Assembly (NCBI GenBank): GCA_902584995.1
Contig: CACICF010000005.1
Location: 1-64,000, forward strand
Origin: an uncultured Pelagibacteraceae bacterium
GTDB lineage: Bacteria; Pseudomonadota; Alphaproteobacteria; Pelagibacterales; Pelagibacteraceae
Reading direction: 5' to 3'
Length of the DNA stretch: 64,000 bases
Part shown: in pieces, positions 34,458-43,583 of the stretch
How the letters are laid out: each line of letters begins with the position of its first letter
Numbering within the stretch: the stretch's first letter is position 1
Made by a program: the position numbers and the translations under genes
The notes under the pieces: model-generated
Told to the model about the DNA's origin: nothing
What the model saw: only the letters and a program-made list of their open reading frames with translations
Databases searched by the model: none

Positions 34458-34484
34458 GCCATGTTATACTTTAAGCTGTTAAGT

Positions 34485-35258
34485 ATGGAAATTAATTTAA
34501 ATTGTGATTTAGGCGAAAAATCAAAGCATCATTCAAATGAAAATGATCCTGAGCTACTCAAAATTGTGAATTCTGCTAATGTAGCATGCGGTTATCATGC
34601 TGGTGATGAGCAGACAATGCAAGAAGTGGTGAAAATTTCTATGAAAAATAATGTTAGTATAGGAGCACACCCATCATTTAAGGATCCAGAGAATTTTGGA
34701 CGTAAAAGAATGGACCTGTCAGCTTATGAAATAACCAAGTTAGTTACTGATCAATATGAGATATTACAGAATATAGCCAGTCTTCAAGGAGAAAAGGTTT
34801 CACATATTAAACCTCATGGCGCGTTAAATAATATGGCTTGTGAAGATTTAGAATTAGCAACAACTTTAGCTAAAACAATATATCACATAGATAAAGACAT
34901 AATTTATTTAGTTCCTACTGGTTCGAAAATGGAGATAGCAGCAAAAAAACTTAATATGAAAATAGCTTGTGAAATATTTGCTGACAGAAATTACGAAGAT
35001 GATGGAACCTTAGTTTCAAGAACTAAAGATCATGCTTTAATAACTGATCCCAATCAAGCTAAAAATCACGTTTTGAATATGGTCAAAAACCAAACCCTTA
35101 ATTGTCACAGTGGTAAACAAATACCTTGTGAAATTGACTCCATCTGCATACATGGTGATAATCAAAGTTCCTTAGAGACTGCGACGTTTGTGAAACAAAA
35201 TTTATTAAAGCATAATTTAAATTTAAAACCTTTAAATAAAATGAGTAAATTTTTATGA
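34485..35258 (+). CDS. pxpA: 5-oxoprolinase subunit A (LamB/YcsF family)
   Basis: About 257 residues with INLNCDLGE at the N-terminus and ANVACGYHAGDEQTM, GAHPSFKDPENFGRK, VSHIKPHGALNNM, the family's metal and substrate region. I choose ATG 34485, which gives the conserved start MEINLNCDLGE; ATG 34461 would leave just three bases to pxpB. Divergent from pxpBC although the three proteins act together. Overlaps the next gene by four bases. Confidence 0.92.
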   Translation: MEINLNCDLGEKSKHHSNENDPELLKIVNSANVACGYHAGDEQTMQEVVKISMKNNVSIGAHPSFKDPENFGRKRMDLSAYEITKLVTDQYEILQNIASLQGEKVSHIKPHGALNNMACEDLELATTLAKTIYHIDKDIIYLVPTGSKMEIAAKKLNMKIACEIFADRNYEDDGTLVSRTKDHALITDPNQAKNHVLNMVKNQTLNCHSGKQIPCEIDSICIHGDNQSSLETATFVKQNLLKHNLNLKPLNKMSKFL

Positions 35259-35740
35259 AAATTACTAAAATATTTTTAATATTATTTTTACTTTTAAGCT
35301 TTGTCACTCAGTCCTTTGCGGCTGGATCAAGCTCATCAGATAAGAAGCCAAATTATAAAAATGCAGTAAAATTGATTGACGCTGCAAAAAAATATGAGTC
35401 AAAAGATAAAATGGATAAGGCTTTAAAAAGATATAAAAAAGCCCAAAAGATTTTGTTAGAATTAGATAAGAAAAAACCATTACAAGCTGATACTTTAAAT
35501 TATCTGGGTTTTACAACTAGAAAACTTGGAGATTTTGAAGCTGGAGAGAAATATTACTTACTTGGTTTGCAAGTTGAACCAAATCATGTTGGAATAAATG
35601 AATACTTAGGTGAATTATATGTCGTTACAAACAGAATAGATTTGGCAAAAGAAAGATTGGAAGTTTTAAAAAATTGTAATTGTAAAGAATATCAGGAATT
35701 AAAAGAAATTATCGACGGAACAAAAAAATCAAAATATTAA
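35255..35740 (+). CDS. Exported TPR-repeat protein
   Basis: A 161-residue protein with a signal peptide (about residues 1-22, LFLLLSFVTQSFA) and then tetratricopeptide helices; DTLNYLGFTTRKLGDFEAGE and GINEYLGELYVVTNRIDLAKE match the TPR pattern (cited in part: NYLGFTTRKLGDFE, EYLGELYVVTNRIDLAKE). Predicted periplasmic scaffold; partner unknown. It starts at ATGA overlapping pxpA and converges on dctM with a four-base overlap. Confidence 0.75.
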   Translation: MKITKIFLILFLLLSFVTQSFAAGSSSSDKKPNYKNAVKLIDAAKKYESKDKMDKALKRYKKAQKILLELDKKKPLQADTLNYLGFTTRKLGDFEAGEKYYLLGLQVEPNHVGINEYLGELYVVTNRIDLAKERLEVLKNCNCKEYQELKEIIDGTKKSKY

Positions 35741-37047
35741 TTTATATTTTGTATCATTTGCTCAGGCATCCATAATGCTATTTGGGGAAACAAAACAATT
35801 AAGATTACTGCAAATATCATTAATAAGAATAACGGAAAAGCACTTTTAGCGATGTAGCCCATATCTTTATTAGCCATACCTTGTAAAACAAATAAATTAA
35901 AACCAACTGGTGGAGTAATTTGTGCCATTTCAACAACTATAACTAAAAATATCCCAAACCAAATCATATCAAAGCCTGCTTGCCTTATCATAGGTTCTAT
36001 AATTGCCATTGTAAGAACAACTGCTGATATTCCGTCAAGAAACATCCCCAAAATTATATAAAAAATCATTAATACGAAAATTAAAACATATGGTGATAAT
36101 TCCATATTTTGTATCCAAATTGCTAGATTTCTAGGAAGGCCAGTAAATCCCATTGCCAGTGATAAAAATGTTGCTCCAGCTAGTATGAATGCAATCATAC
36201 ACGAGGTTTTTGTTGCTCCAAGCAAAGACTCCTTGAACGTTTTCAAGTTTAAACTTTTTTGAAAATAAGAAAGTATCAAAGCTCCCACAACACCTAGAGA
36301 TGCAGCTTCAGTTGCTGTTGCAATTCCAGTATAAATAGAGCCAATTACACCTAGGATTAATAAAATTACGGGTATCAACTGTTTTGATTTACTTAATTTA
36401 TTTAAAAATGAGTAATTTTCTTCAGTTAAAGGCATTTTATTTTTATTTAACAAAGACCAAATGATTACATAGCCCATAAAAATCAGAGCAATCATTATTC
36501 CAGGAATTATTCCTGCTATAAATAGTTTAGCAATAGACTCTTGAACAGTTACCCCATAAATAATTAGAATAATTGAAGGAGGGATTAGTAATCCTAAAGT
36601 TCCAGAGCCCGCAAGACTACCAAGTAAAATTTTTTCAGGATATTTCCTTTTTCTTAACTCTGGAATTGACATTTTTCCAACAGTAGCGACTGTTGCAGCT
36701 GAGGATCCAGAAATTGCAGCGAACAATGCACATCCAACAACATTGACATGAATTAAACCTCCAGGAAGTTTCTGCAACCAAGGGGCCAACCCCTCAAATA
36801 AATTTTCTGACAATTTAGTCCTAAATAAAATTTCTCCCATCCATACAAAAAGAGGTAATGCAGTCAGAGTCCATGATGATGATGCGCCCCAAATTGTTGT
36901 AGCCATCGCATCTCCAACTGGTCGAGAAGTAAATAAAATCATCCCAATAGATGAAACGCCAATCATACTTATTGCTACCCATATTCCAGAGCTTAAAAAA
37001 AGCAGCAAAACTGTAATAAAAAAAATAGCTAATAAAATTTCAATCAT
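35737..37047 (-). CDS. dctM: TRAP transporter large permease (DctM)
   Basis: A 436-residue integral membrane protein with about twelve helices; GCALFAAISGSSAATVATVG and GLLIPPSIILIIYG, plus QITPPVGFNLFVLQG near the C-terminus, are TRAP large-subunit signatures. It couples sodium flow to uptake of a solute delivered by DctP. Overlaps dctQ by eight bases. Substrate class (organic acid, sugar acid, amino-acid derivative) cannot be read. Confidence 0.93.
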   Translation of the reverse strand: MIEILLAIFFITVLLLFLSSGIWVAISMIGVSSIGMILFTSRPVGDAMATTIWGASSSWTLTALPLFVWMGEILFRTKLSENLFEGLAPWLQKLPGGLIHVNVVGCALFAAISGSSAATVATVGKMSIPELRKRKYPEKILLGSLAGSGTLGLLIPPSIILIIYGVTVQESIAKLFIAGIIPGIMIALIFMGYVIIWSLLNKNKMPLTEENYSFLNKLSKSKQLIPVILLILGVIGSIYTGIATATEAASLGVVGALILSYFQKSLNLKTFKESLLGATKTSCMIAFILAGATFLSLAMGFTGLPRNLAIWIQNMELSPYVLIFVLMIFYIILGMFLDGISAVVLTMAIIEPMIRQAGFDMIWFGIFLVIVVEMAQITPPVGFNLFVLQGMANKDMGYIAKSAFPLFLLMIFAVILIVLFPQIALWMPEQMIQNIN

Positions 37048-37525
37048 TATTATAAATTTTTAGGATTAGTAGATGAAAGGCACATATAAAAAAAAGCGTT
37101 GCTCCAATAGCGACGCTACACTGAGGTATCCATATTAAAATTTCATCAGCACCTTCACTTCTTTCCTCAAACTCGTATGAAATTTTTAACATTTTGATAA
37201 AATAATATGACATATAACCTGCGAATATTGTTGTGACGACTAAGCTCCAAACTTCTAAAATTTTTTTTTTTAAACCTGTAGATTTTTCTAAAAATAATGT
37301 GATTCTTATGTGGCCCCCATTTACGAATGTATATGAAAGAGCAAAAAAAGATGAGGCAGCCATACAGTATCCTGAATATTCAGCTAAACCCCTTATATAA
37401 AAACCAAAAATTCTAGATGCAATTCCGGTTAATATAAAAACTGCTATTAGAATTAAGAAAATTGCAGCTATATATCCTGAATAATTATAAAGACTATTTA
37501 ATGATTTGTTAATTTTTTGTAACAT
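37040..37525 (-). CDS. dctQ: TRAP transporter small permease (DctQ)
   Basis: A 161-residue four-helix protein with the DctQ pattern SFFALSYTFVNGGHIRITLF (cited as FALSYTFVNGGHIRI). It binds the large permease. Its ATG at 37525 lies directly after the T-run of a strong terminator hairpin, leaving no room for a separate ribosome-binding site downstream of the hairpin. Expression of the permeases may therefore depend on read-through from dctP. Confidence 0.9.
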   Translation of the reverse strand: MLQKINKSLNSLYNYSGYIAAIFLILIAVFILTGIASRIFGFYIRGLAEYSGYCMAASSFFALSYTFVNGGHIRITLFLEKSTGLKKKILEVWSLVVTTIFAGYMSYYFIKMLKISYEFEERSEGADEILIWIPQCSVAIGATLFFICAFHLLILKIYNND

Positions 37526-37560
37526 AAAAAAGGCCGTTTTTTTTAAACGGCCTTTTTTAT
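37524..37560 (-). terminator. Intrinsic-terminator hairpin between dctP and dctQ
   Basis: Perfect 16-bp stem (37524-37539 with 37545-37560) around a five-base loop, core GGCCGTTT/AAACGGCC, flanked by A and T runs. Read leftward it is a GC-rich stem followed by six T, a classical rho-independent terminator. It sits after dctP and ends at the dctQ start codon, so it would make more binding protein than permease. The A/T flanks make it symmetrical, but only the leftward direction has a gene to end. Confidence 0.9.
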
Positions 37561-37570
37561 TATAATTATT

Positions 37571-38542
37571 TTATTTGTATGCGGCAAGTACGCTAGCTCC
37601 TGTTTTGCCAGCCTTTTTCTTCCATTCTTTTGCCATTTTTTTTCCAACTTTTTGGAAATGTTTCTCTAAATCAGCATTTACTTTGCCTACTACCATTCCT
37701 GCAGCAGCAAGAGCTTTTTTATCTTCGATATTTCCAACTCTAGATAGCATCCAACCTTTTTCTTCTGCAGCAGCAGCTTCTCTTTTAATTAAAAGTTGAG
37801 TATCTGCATCTAACTTATTCCAAGATCCTCTATGTGCAACAACCATGTTTTTTGGGAACCAAGCAGCAATATCATAGAAATATTTAACACCGTTCTCCCA
37901 TATTTTGCTATTTTTACCAGTTGTTGGCGATGTAATCATACTTTCAACTGCACCAGTTGAAAATGCTTGACTAATTTCAGCTGCCTCAATTTTGGTTGGA
38001 GCCATACCTGTAAGTTCTGCAATTCTTATTGTTGCAGAGTTGTAAGCTCTAAATTTTAAACCTTCTAAATCTGAAACACTATTGATTTCATTTTTACTAT
38101 ATAGTCCTTGTGCAGGCCATGGAACAGCATATAAAAATACCAATCCTTTTTGATTTAAACTTTCAATGATTGCTGGCTTTGATGCTTGATATAATTTCAT
38201 AGCATCGTCATATGATGTTGCTAAAAAAGGTTGTGAGTCGATTTCAAGAATAGGGTCAACTTTTCCTAATGCTGACATAAATCTTTCACCCATCTGTGCT
38301 TGACCAGTTCTTACTGCTCTAAAGATTTCTCCACCTTTAAATAATGATCCACCAGGATGTGTAACTATTGTAAGTTTTCCTCCACTTTTCTCTGAAACGT
38401 TTTTAGCAAATTCTGCTGCATTTGCTGAGTGAAAGTTACTCGCACCGTAAGCTAGAGCCATATCCCACTTTTCAGAAGCATTTACATTTGCTATTAACAA
38501 GACAGAAAATAAAATAGAAAACAAAGTTTTTAAAATTTTCAT
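37571..38542 (-). CDS. dctP: TRAP transporter substrate-binding protein (DctP)
   Basis: A 323-residue periplasmic solute-binding protein with a signal peptide (about residues 1-22, ending ANVNAS). LAYGASNFHSANAAEFAK, HPGGSLFKGGEIFRAVRTGQ (cited as GGSLFKGGEIFRAVR) and DLEGLKFRAYNSATI are DctP-family features; Arg in LKFRAYN normally clamps a carboxylate. A strong ribosome-binding site AAGGAGG (38547-38553) precedes ATG 38542. The strong terminator follows. Confidence 0.93.
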   Translation of the reverse strand: MKILKTLFSILFSVLLIANVNASEKWDMALAYGASNFHSANAAEFAKNVSEKSGGKLTIVTHPGGSLFKGGEIFRAVRTGQAQMGERFMSALGKVDPILEIDSQPFLATSYDDAMKLYQASKPAIIESLNQKGLVFLYAVPWPAQGLYSKNEINSVSDLEGLKFRAYNSATIRIAELTGMAPTKIEAAEISQAFSTGAVESMITSPTTGKNSKIWENGVKYFYDIAAWFPKNMVVAHRGSWNKLDADTQLLIKREAAAAEEKGWMLSRVGNIEDKKALAAAGMVVGKVNADLEKHFQKVGKKMAKEWKKKAGKTGASVLAAYK

Positions 38543-38656
38543 TAATCCTCCTTAATTTTTAAAAAATACATCTCATTATGTATTATTTATTAAATCAATA
38601 AAAATTTTATCAAGATTTATTGAAAAATTAATAATTGTTACTATTATATAGTTATC

Positions 38657-39271
38657 TTGATTGAAGAAGCCCTTATTTTACTGCAAATTATCTTTATAGA
38701 TATAATATTGGCAGCTGATAACGCCATAATAATTGGTCTAATTGCAGCTAATTTTGTACCGAAAAATAGAAAAAAAATCATATTTTGGGGAGTGGTTGGA
38801 GCTTTAATTTTTAAAGTTTTATTTGCAGTATTTGCAACATATTTGTTCAAATTTTATTTTATAAAAATTCTAGGTGGTTTACTTTTAATTTGGATAGTAA
38901 ATGATTTAAGAAAAGATCTATTACAAGCTCAAAAGCAAATAAAATCACCCACAAAAAAATCTTTAGAACCATCATTTGCAAAGGGCATGTATAAAGTTCT
39001 TTTTGCAGATATCACAATTAGTTTTGACAATGTTATAGGTGTTGTTGGGGCTTCTAAAGGTAACTTTGGTTTTATGATTTTTGGTTTAATTTTATCTGTA
39101 GTTCTTACTGGAGCAATGGCTACTTATTTAGCTAATTATATTCAGAAACATTTATGGGTTGTTTATGTAGGAATCGCATTTATTGTTTTACTTGCGATAC
39201 AACTTATTATTGGTGGACTTGTAGATTTAGAAATCTTAAGAATTAACGATCAGTTTAAAAAATACTTTTAA
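38657..39271 (+). CDS. TerC family membrane protein
   Basis: A 204-residue protein with seven predicted helices and the paired TerC motifs DIILAADNAIIIGLI (residues 15-29) and FADITISFDNVIGVVG (around 115), whose acidic residues bind or move metal ions such as manganese. TerC/YjbE-type proteins help load manganese into exported enzymes in other bacteria. The start is TTG at 38657; no upstream ATG fits. It overlaps panB's 3' end by four bases. Confidence 0.9.
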   Translation: MIEEALILLQIIFIDIILAADNAIIIGLIAANFVPKNRKKIIFWGVVGALIFKVLFAVFATYLFKFYFIKILGGLLLIWIVNDLRKDLLQAQKQIKSPTKKSLEPSFAKGMYKVLFADITISFDNVIGVVGASKGNFGFMIFGLILSVVLTGAMATYLANYIQKHLWVVYVGIAFIVLLAIQLIIGGLVDLEILRINDQFKKYF

Positions 39272-40047
39272 TATGAGTATTTTATTGATGGGTAAGAACC
39301 ATTCTTAACATCCGTTTGAAATTTTTTTACTGCGTTTCTTATATTTTTTTTTAAATTAATATATTTTTTAACAAATTTCATTTTTGAGTTTGTCAAACCT
39401 AAAATGTCATCTGTAACTAAAATCTGGCCATCGCAATATTTAGAAGATCCAATTCCTATTGTAGGTATTTTGATACTTTTAGTAATTTCTTCAGATAACT
39501 TTCTTTCAACACATTCTAGAACTATTGCAAATACACCTGCCTCCTCTAATGATTTAGAATCTTTGAGTAATTTTTTTTTTTCAAAAGCTGTTCTCCCTTT
39601 ATATCTGTATTTTCCTCTTATTGTTTGTGGAGTAATGCCAATGTGCCCCATGACAGGAATTTTATTATGAATCAAATACTTAATTATGTTATTTAGCTCT
39701 CTACCACCTTCTAGTTTGATACCATCGCACTTTGTTTCTTTTAAGACTTTTTTACAATTTTTTAGAGCTTGAGATTTGTTTTTATAAGTATCGAAAGGCA
39801 TATCAACTATCATTAAGCTTTTCTTAACACCTTTTCTTACACTCTTAGAATGATCTATCATCATTTTGAGATTAACTTTTCTTGTTGTATCAAAATTATA
39901 TAAAACTGAACCAAGCGAGTCTCCTACAAGTATTAAGTCAGCATGTTGTTCAATTTCTTCAGCTATATTCTTTGAATATGCAGTTAAACAAACAATTTTT
40001 GATTTATTTTTTTTTTTTAAAGTAAGCCTACGTATTTTTGTAAGCAT
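39268..40047 (-). CDS. panB: 3-methyl-2-oxobutanoate hydroxymethyltransferase
   Basis: Makes ketopantoate from ketoisovalerate and methylene-tetrahydrofolate, the first step of pantothenate/CoA synthesis. LTAYSKNIAEEIEQHADLILVGDSLGSVLYN (cited as LILVGDSLGSVLYN), DMPFDTY, KLEGG and VMGHIGITPQTI are PanB signatures, with Asp in VGDS as metal ligand. Length 259 is normal. No panC or panD is seen nearby. Confidence 0.95.
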   Translation of the reverse strand: MLTKIRRLTLKKKNKSKIVCLTAYSKNIAEEIEQHADLILVGDSLGSVLYNFDTTRKVNLKMMIDHSKSVRKGVKKSLMIVDMPFDTYKNKSQALKNCKKVLKETKCDGIKLEGGRELNNIIKYLIHNKIPVMGHIGITPQTIRGKYRYKGRTAFEKKKLLKDSKSLEEAGVFAIVLECVERKLSEEITKSIKIPTIGIGSSKYCDGQILVTDDILGLTNSKMKFVKKYINLKKNIRNAVKKFQTDVKNGSYPSIKYSY

Positions 40048-40056
40048 AATTATTTT

Positions 40057-40476
40057 CTACCAAGTACCTGTGTTTTCCATGGATTTCCATGGTTCCAGAG
40101 GCTCTAAATAACCATCTTGAAGTATTTCAACTGAAATTTTATCTGGAGATCTTACAAAGGCCATGTGGCCGTCTCTAGGGGGTCTATTAATAGTATATCC
40201 CATGTCTTTTAATCTTTGGCACGTCTCATATATATTCTCAACTCTATATGCTAAATGTCCAAAATTTCTTGATCCTTCACCTAGACTATCGCCATCCCAA
40301 TTATAAGTTAATTCTATTTCCGCTCCATTATCATTAGGAGCAGCTAGAAATACTAAGGTATACCTACCTTTTTCACTTTTCTTCCTTCTTGTCTCTTTTA
40401 ATCCCAAACCTTCACAAAAAAATCTTAAAGAGTCCTCGATATTAGAAACTCTAATCATAGTATGTAAATATTTCAT
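40057..40476 (-). CDS. gloA: Lactoylglutathione lyase (glyoxalase I)
   Basis: A 139-residue VOC-fold metalloenzyme that isomerises the methylglyoxal-glutathione adduct. The four metal ligands of glyoxalase I are in place: His5 (YLHTMIRV), Glu55 (AEIELTYN), His74 (FGHLAYRV) and Glu117 (ISVEILQ). LGLKETRRK and GRYTLVFL are typical. Fits the glutathione theme of the window. Lies 21 bases after guaA. Confidence 0.93.
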   Translation of the reverse strand: MKYLHTMIRVSNIEDSLRFFCEGLGLKETRRKKSEKGRYTLVFLAAPNDNGAEIELTYNWDGDSLGEGSRNFGHLAYRVENIYETCQRLKDMGYTINRPPRDGHMAFVRSPDKISVEILQDGYLEPLEPWKSMENTGTW

Positions 40477-40497
40477 AGGATTCTTTATATACGCTTA

Positions 40498-42060
40498 TTA
40501 TTCCAATTCAATAGTGCTTGGTGGCTTAGAAGTAACATCGTAAACAACCCTGTTAATACCTTTTATATTGTTCACAATTTTATTAGAAATTGATTGAATA
40601 TAAGACTTATTGAATTGATAAAAATCAGCTGTCATTCCATCTTCGGACGTTATTGCTCTAAGAAGGCATAAGTATTCATAAGTTCTATTGTCACCCATTA
40701 CACCAACTGTTTTTACAGGTAATAAAGCTGCATATGCCTGCCATATTTTATCATATAAATTATTATTTTTTAAAGACTGAATAAAATAATTATCAGCTTC
40801 CCTTAAAATTTTTATTTTTTCTTTGGTTATTTTACCAGGCATCCTAATGGCAAGTCCAGGTCCAGGAAAAGGATGCCTTGAAATTATTTCTTTGTTTAGT
40901 CCAAGTTCTAATCCTAATTTTCTTACTTCGTCTTTAAATAGATATTTAAGGGGTTCAACTAATTTAAGATTCATTTTTTTTGGTAGACCTCCTACATTGT
41001 GGTGAGATTTAATTTTTGAAGTTTGACTTCCTGTAACAGATTTGCTCTCTATTAAATCTGGATATAAAGTACCTTGCGCTAAAAATTTTACATTTTTGAT
41101 TTTTTTGGCATACTTTTCAAAAATTTTAATAAAAAGGTTACCAATTATTTTCCTTTTTTTTTCGGGATCTGTAACGTTTTTTAATTTATTCAAAAATATA
41201 TTTTCAGCATTTACATATATTAAATTAATTTTAAATCTTTTTTTAAATATATTCACTACCTGGATTTCTTCGTTTTTTCTTAAAAGGCCTGTATTAACAA
41301 ATATACAAGTCAATTTTTTTCCAATAGCATTTGATAATAGTTTTGCAACAACACTGCTATCTACACCTCCTGATAATGCACATATTACTTTCGAGTCTCC
41401 AACTAGATTTCTAACTTCATTTATCAGTTTTTTCTTCTGGTCAATTGAAGACCAGTTTCTTTTGATTTTACAAATAGAAAATACAAAATTTTTCAGTATT
41501 TGTTTTCCTTTATTGGTATGACTAACCTCTGGATGAAATTGAATACCGAAAAATTTTTTTTCTAAATTTTCAATTATACATAATTTTGAGTTTTTGCTCT
41601 TTGCTAGTACATAAAAATTTTTTGGTAACTTGGTTACCTGATCTGCATGACTCATCCATACATTATTTTTACCTTTAAAAAAGAAATTTTTTGTAAGTAT
41701 GCTCTTTTTAACCTCTTCTACTTCAGCTAAACCAAACTCTCTATATTTTGAATTTTTAACTCTTCCACCTAATTCTTTAGAGATAATTTGATGTCCAAAG
41801 CAAATACCTAAAACTGGGATTCCTAATTTAAGAATCTTGCTATTAAATTTTACTTTATTATTTTCATAAACATTTAATGGACCTCCAGACAAAACAATGC
41901 CCTTAATATTTTTATGAAAATTTATATGATTTTTGATTTTTTTATGGCTTGTTATTTCACAATAAATTCCAAATTCTCTTATTTTTCGAGCAATTAATTG
42001 TGTAAATTGAGATCCAAAATCTACAATTAATATCTTTTTAAGATTGTCTTCAAGACGCAT
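40498..42060 (-). CDS. guaA: GMP synthase (glutamine-hydrolysing)
   Basis: Converts XMP to GMP. N-terminal class I amidotransferase ([21 protein letters not shown] with Cys nucleophile, QFHPEVSHT with His and Glu) is followed by the ATP pyrophosphatase domain ([10 protein letters not shown]) and the C-terminal dimerisation part ending [10 protein letters not shown] take ATG 42060 as start, giving [16 protein letters not shown]; a TTG four codons upstream (42072) is also in frame. Overlaps the TPR gene by 11 bases; with guaB upstream this forms a guanine-nucleotide operon. Confidence 0.96.
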   Translation of the reverse strand: MRLEDNLKKILIVDFGSQFTQLIARKIREFGIYCEITSHKKIKNHINFHKNIKGIVLSGGPLNVYENNKVKFNSKILKLGIPVLGICFGHQIISKELGGRVKNSKYREFGLAEVEEVKKSILTKNFFFKGKNNVWMSHADQVTKLPKNFYVLAKSKNSKLCIIENLEKKFFGIQFHPEVSHTNKGKQILKNFVFSICKIKRNWSSIDQKKKLINEVRNLVGDSKVICALSGGVDSSVVAKLLSNAIGKKLTCIFVNTGLLRKNEEIQVVNIFKKRFKINLIYVNAENIFLNKLKNVTDPEKKRKIIGNLFIKIFEKYAKKIKNVKFLAQGTLYPDLIESKSVTGSQTSKIKSHHNVGGLPKKMNLKLVEPLKYLFKDEVRKLGLELGLNKEIISRHPFPGPGLAIRMPGKITKEKIKILREADNYFIQSLKNNNLYDKIWQAYAALLPVKTVGVMGDNRTYEYLCLLRAITSEDGMTADFYQFNKSYIQSISNKIVNNIKGINRVVYDVTSKPPSTIELE

Positions 42061-42478
42061 CTTTTTTTTCAAAATCTTTTAAACGACTTTCAATCAAATC
42101 AATTTTGTTACACATCTCTTCACATATTTTCTTAAAATCTTTGCTTAACTCATCTGCTTTTGAGAAGTTTGATCTTTCCAATTCTATGTCTATTAGAAGA
42201 TACATTGCTTCCTCGTTCTTCGGATCTAAAAGAAGAGTTGTATTTATATTTTTTTCCTCTTGTCTTTGATCTTCCTCAATTTTAAATATTTTTGCTAAGT
42301 ATAAGTATGATGCTGAATCTTTTGGATTATAAACTATATTTCTTTGGAATAAAAACTTAGAGTCTTCATATTTTTTTTTATCAAATAAATCCTTTGCTTC
42401 ATTAAAAAAATTATTTTCAGTGGTCTTTGCAATAGTATTAAATAAAAGAAAACATATTAATAAAATAAAGTATTTCAT
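42050..42478 (-). CDS. Exported TPR-like protein, hypothetical
   Basis: A 142-residue protein with a short signal-like N-terminus ([17 protein letters not shown]) and tetratricopeptide-type helices ([50 protein letters not shown]). It sits between guaB and guaA, overlapping guaA by 11 bases with one base to guaB, so it is co-expressed although nothing links it to nucleotide synthesis. Role unknown. Confidence 0.7.
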   Translation of the reverse strand: MKYFILLICFLLFNTIAKTTENNFFNEAKDLFDKKKYEDSKFLFQRNIVYNPKDSASYLYLAKIFKIEEDQRQEEKNINTTLLLDPKNEEAMYLLIDIELERSNFSKADELSKDFKKICEEMCNKIDLIESRLKDFEKKDAS

Positions 42479-42479
42479 A

Positions 42480-43544
42480 TTATTTTTTTACTAGATCTAT
42501 ATTATGTACCATACTTTCGTAAAAACCTGCCTTGGTAATTTTTACAAATTTTGGGTTTTTTCTTAGTTCGGTAACTTTTTTTGCACCCAGATATCCCATA
42601 GAGGACTTTAAACCTCCAATTAGATTGTAAATAATTTTATCAACGCTACCTCTATATTTAATATATCCTTCTACTCCTTCAGCTACATATTTTGAGGTAT
42701 CTTTCTGTTTAGATTGAAAATATCTATCTGCAGAACCTTTATTCATCGCTCCAATTGATCCCATGCCTCTAAAATATTTATATAATTTGCCTTTTTTTTT
42801 AATTTTTTTTCCCGGGGCTTGATCTGTTCCTGCAAATAGAGATCCTATCATAACTGCATCAGCTCCAGCCGCTAAAGCTTTTGCAATATCTCCAGAAAAT
42901 TTAATACCCCCATCAGCGATTAGCGTTGTTTTACTTTTACCTATTCCTTTTTTAACATTTAAAATAGCGCTCAATTGTGGAACTCCTATCCCTGCAACAA
43001 TTCTTGTAGTACAAATTGATCCTGGGCCAATGCCAACTTTAATAATATCTACTCCTAATTTTACTAAAAATTTTGCTGCCGCTGTTGTTGCGATATTTCC
43101 AGCACATATTGCTGTATTTTTGGGACGTAATTTTTTAATTTTTTTTATTATATCTGCTACTTTTTTTGTATGTCCATGAGCTGTATCAATTACAATAATA
43201 TCTAGGTTTTCTTTTAAAAGCTTCTTTGCTCTAATAAATTCTTTTTCACTTGCACCGACTGCGGCTCCTACTAAAAGTTTTTTAGATTTTACTTTTCTTA
43301 TTTCTTTAATCTGTTCGTATATAGTTAGATTTCTATGAATAATTCCTATACCTCCAGCTTTTGCTAAAGCAATACCCATCGGTGACTCAGTTACAGTATC
43401 CATTGCAGATGATAATAGAGGAATATTTATATTAAGTTTTGGTGTTAAATTTATAGAAGTATTAACTTGGCTAGGCAGTATTTCTGAGTAATTTGGAGCT
43501 AATGTGACATCATCAAATGTTAATGCTTCTTTAATACTATCCAT
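42480..43544 (-). CDS. guaB: IMP dehydrogenase lacking the CBS (Bateman) domains
   Basis: Oxidises IMP to XMP. Catalytic loop GPGSICTTR has Cys178, and the mobile flap keeps Arg274-Tyr275 (SADRYFQ) and EGVEGYIKYRG. DGGIKFSGDIAKALAAGADA holds phosphate-binding residues. The protein is 354 residues against about 490 in most bacteria: after GIIHRNLTIYEQ the chain goes directly to KLLVGAAVG, so the two-CBS regulatory insert is absent. Allosteric control by purine nucleotides is therefore probably lost. First gene of the guaB-TPR-guaA run. Confidence 0.95.
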   Translation of the reverse strand: MDSIKEALTFDDVTLAPNYSEILPSQVNTSINLTPKLNINIPLLSSAMDTVTESPMGIALAKAGGIGIIHRNLTIYEQIKEIRKVKSKKLLVGAAVGASEKEFIRAKKLLKENLDIIVIDTAHGHTKKVADIIKKIKKLRPKNTAICAGNIATTAAAKFLVKLGVDIIKVGIGPGSICTTRIVAGIGVPQLSAILNVKKGIGKSKTTLIADGGIKFSGDIAKALAAGADAVMIGSLFAGTDQAPGKKIKKKGKLYKYFRGMGSIGAMNKGSADRYFQSKQKDTSKYVAEGVEGYIKYRGSVDKIIYNLIGGLKSSMGYLGAKKVTELRKNPKFVKITKAGFYESMVHNIDLVKK

Positions 43545-43583
43545 GTCCTTATATAAATGATTCTTGTAAAAATAAAAGAGTTA

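Noticed and set aside
41042..41521. Open frame of about 159 codons on the + strand inside guaA
   Set aside because: Antisense to a well-conserved enzyme, no family features; a shadow produced by biased codon use. The same applies to the + strand frame at 16737-17168 opposite the DMT gene.
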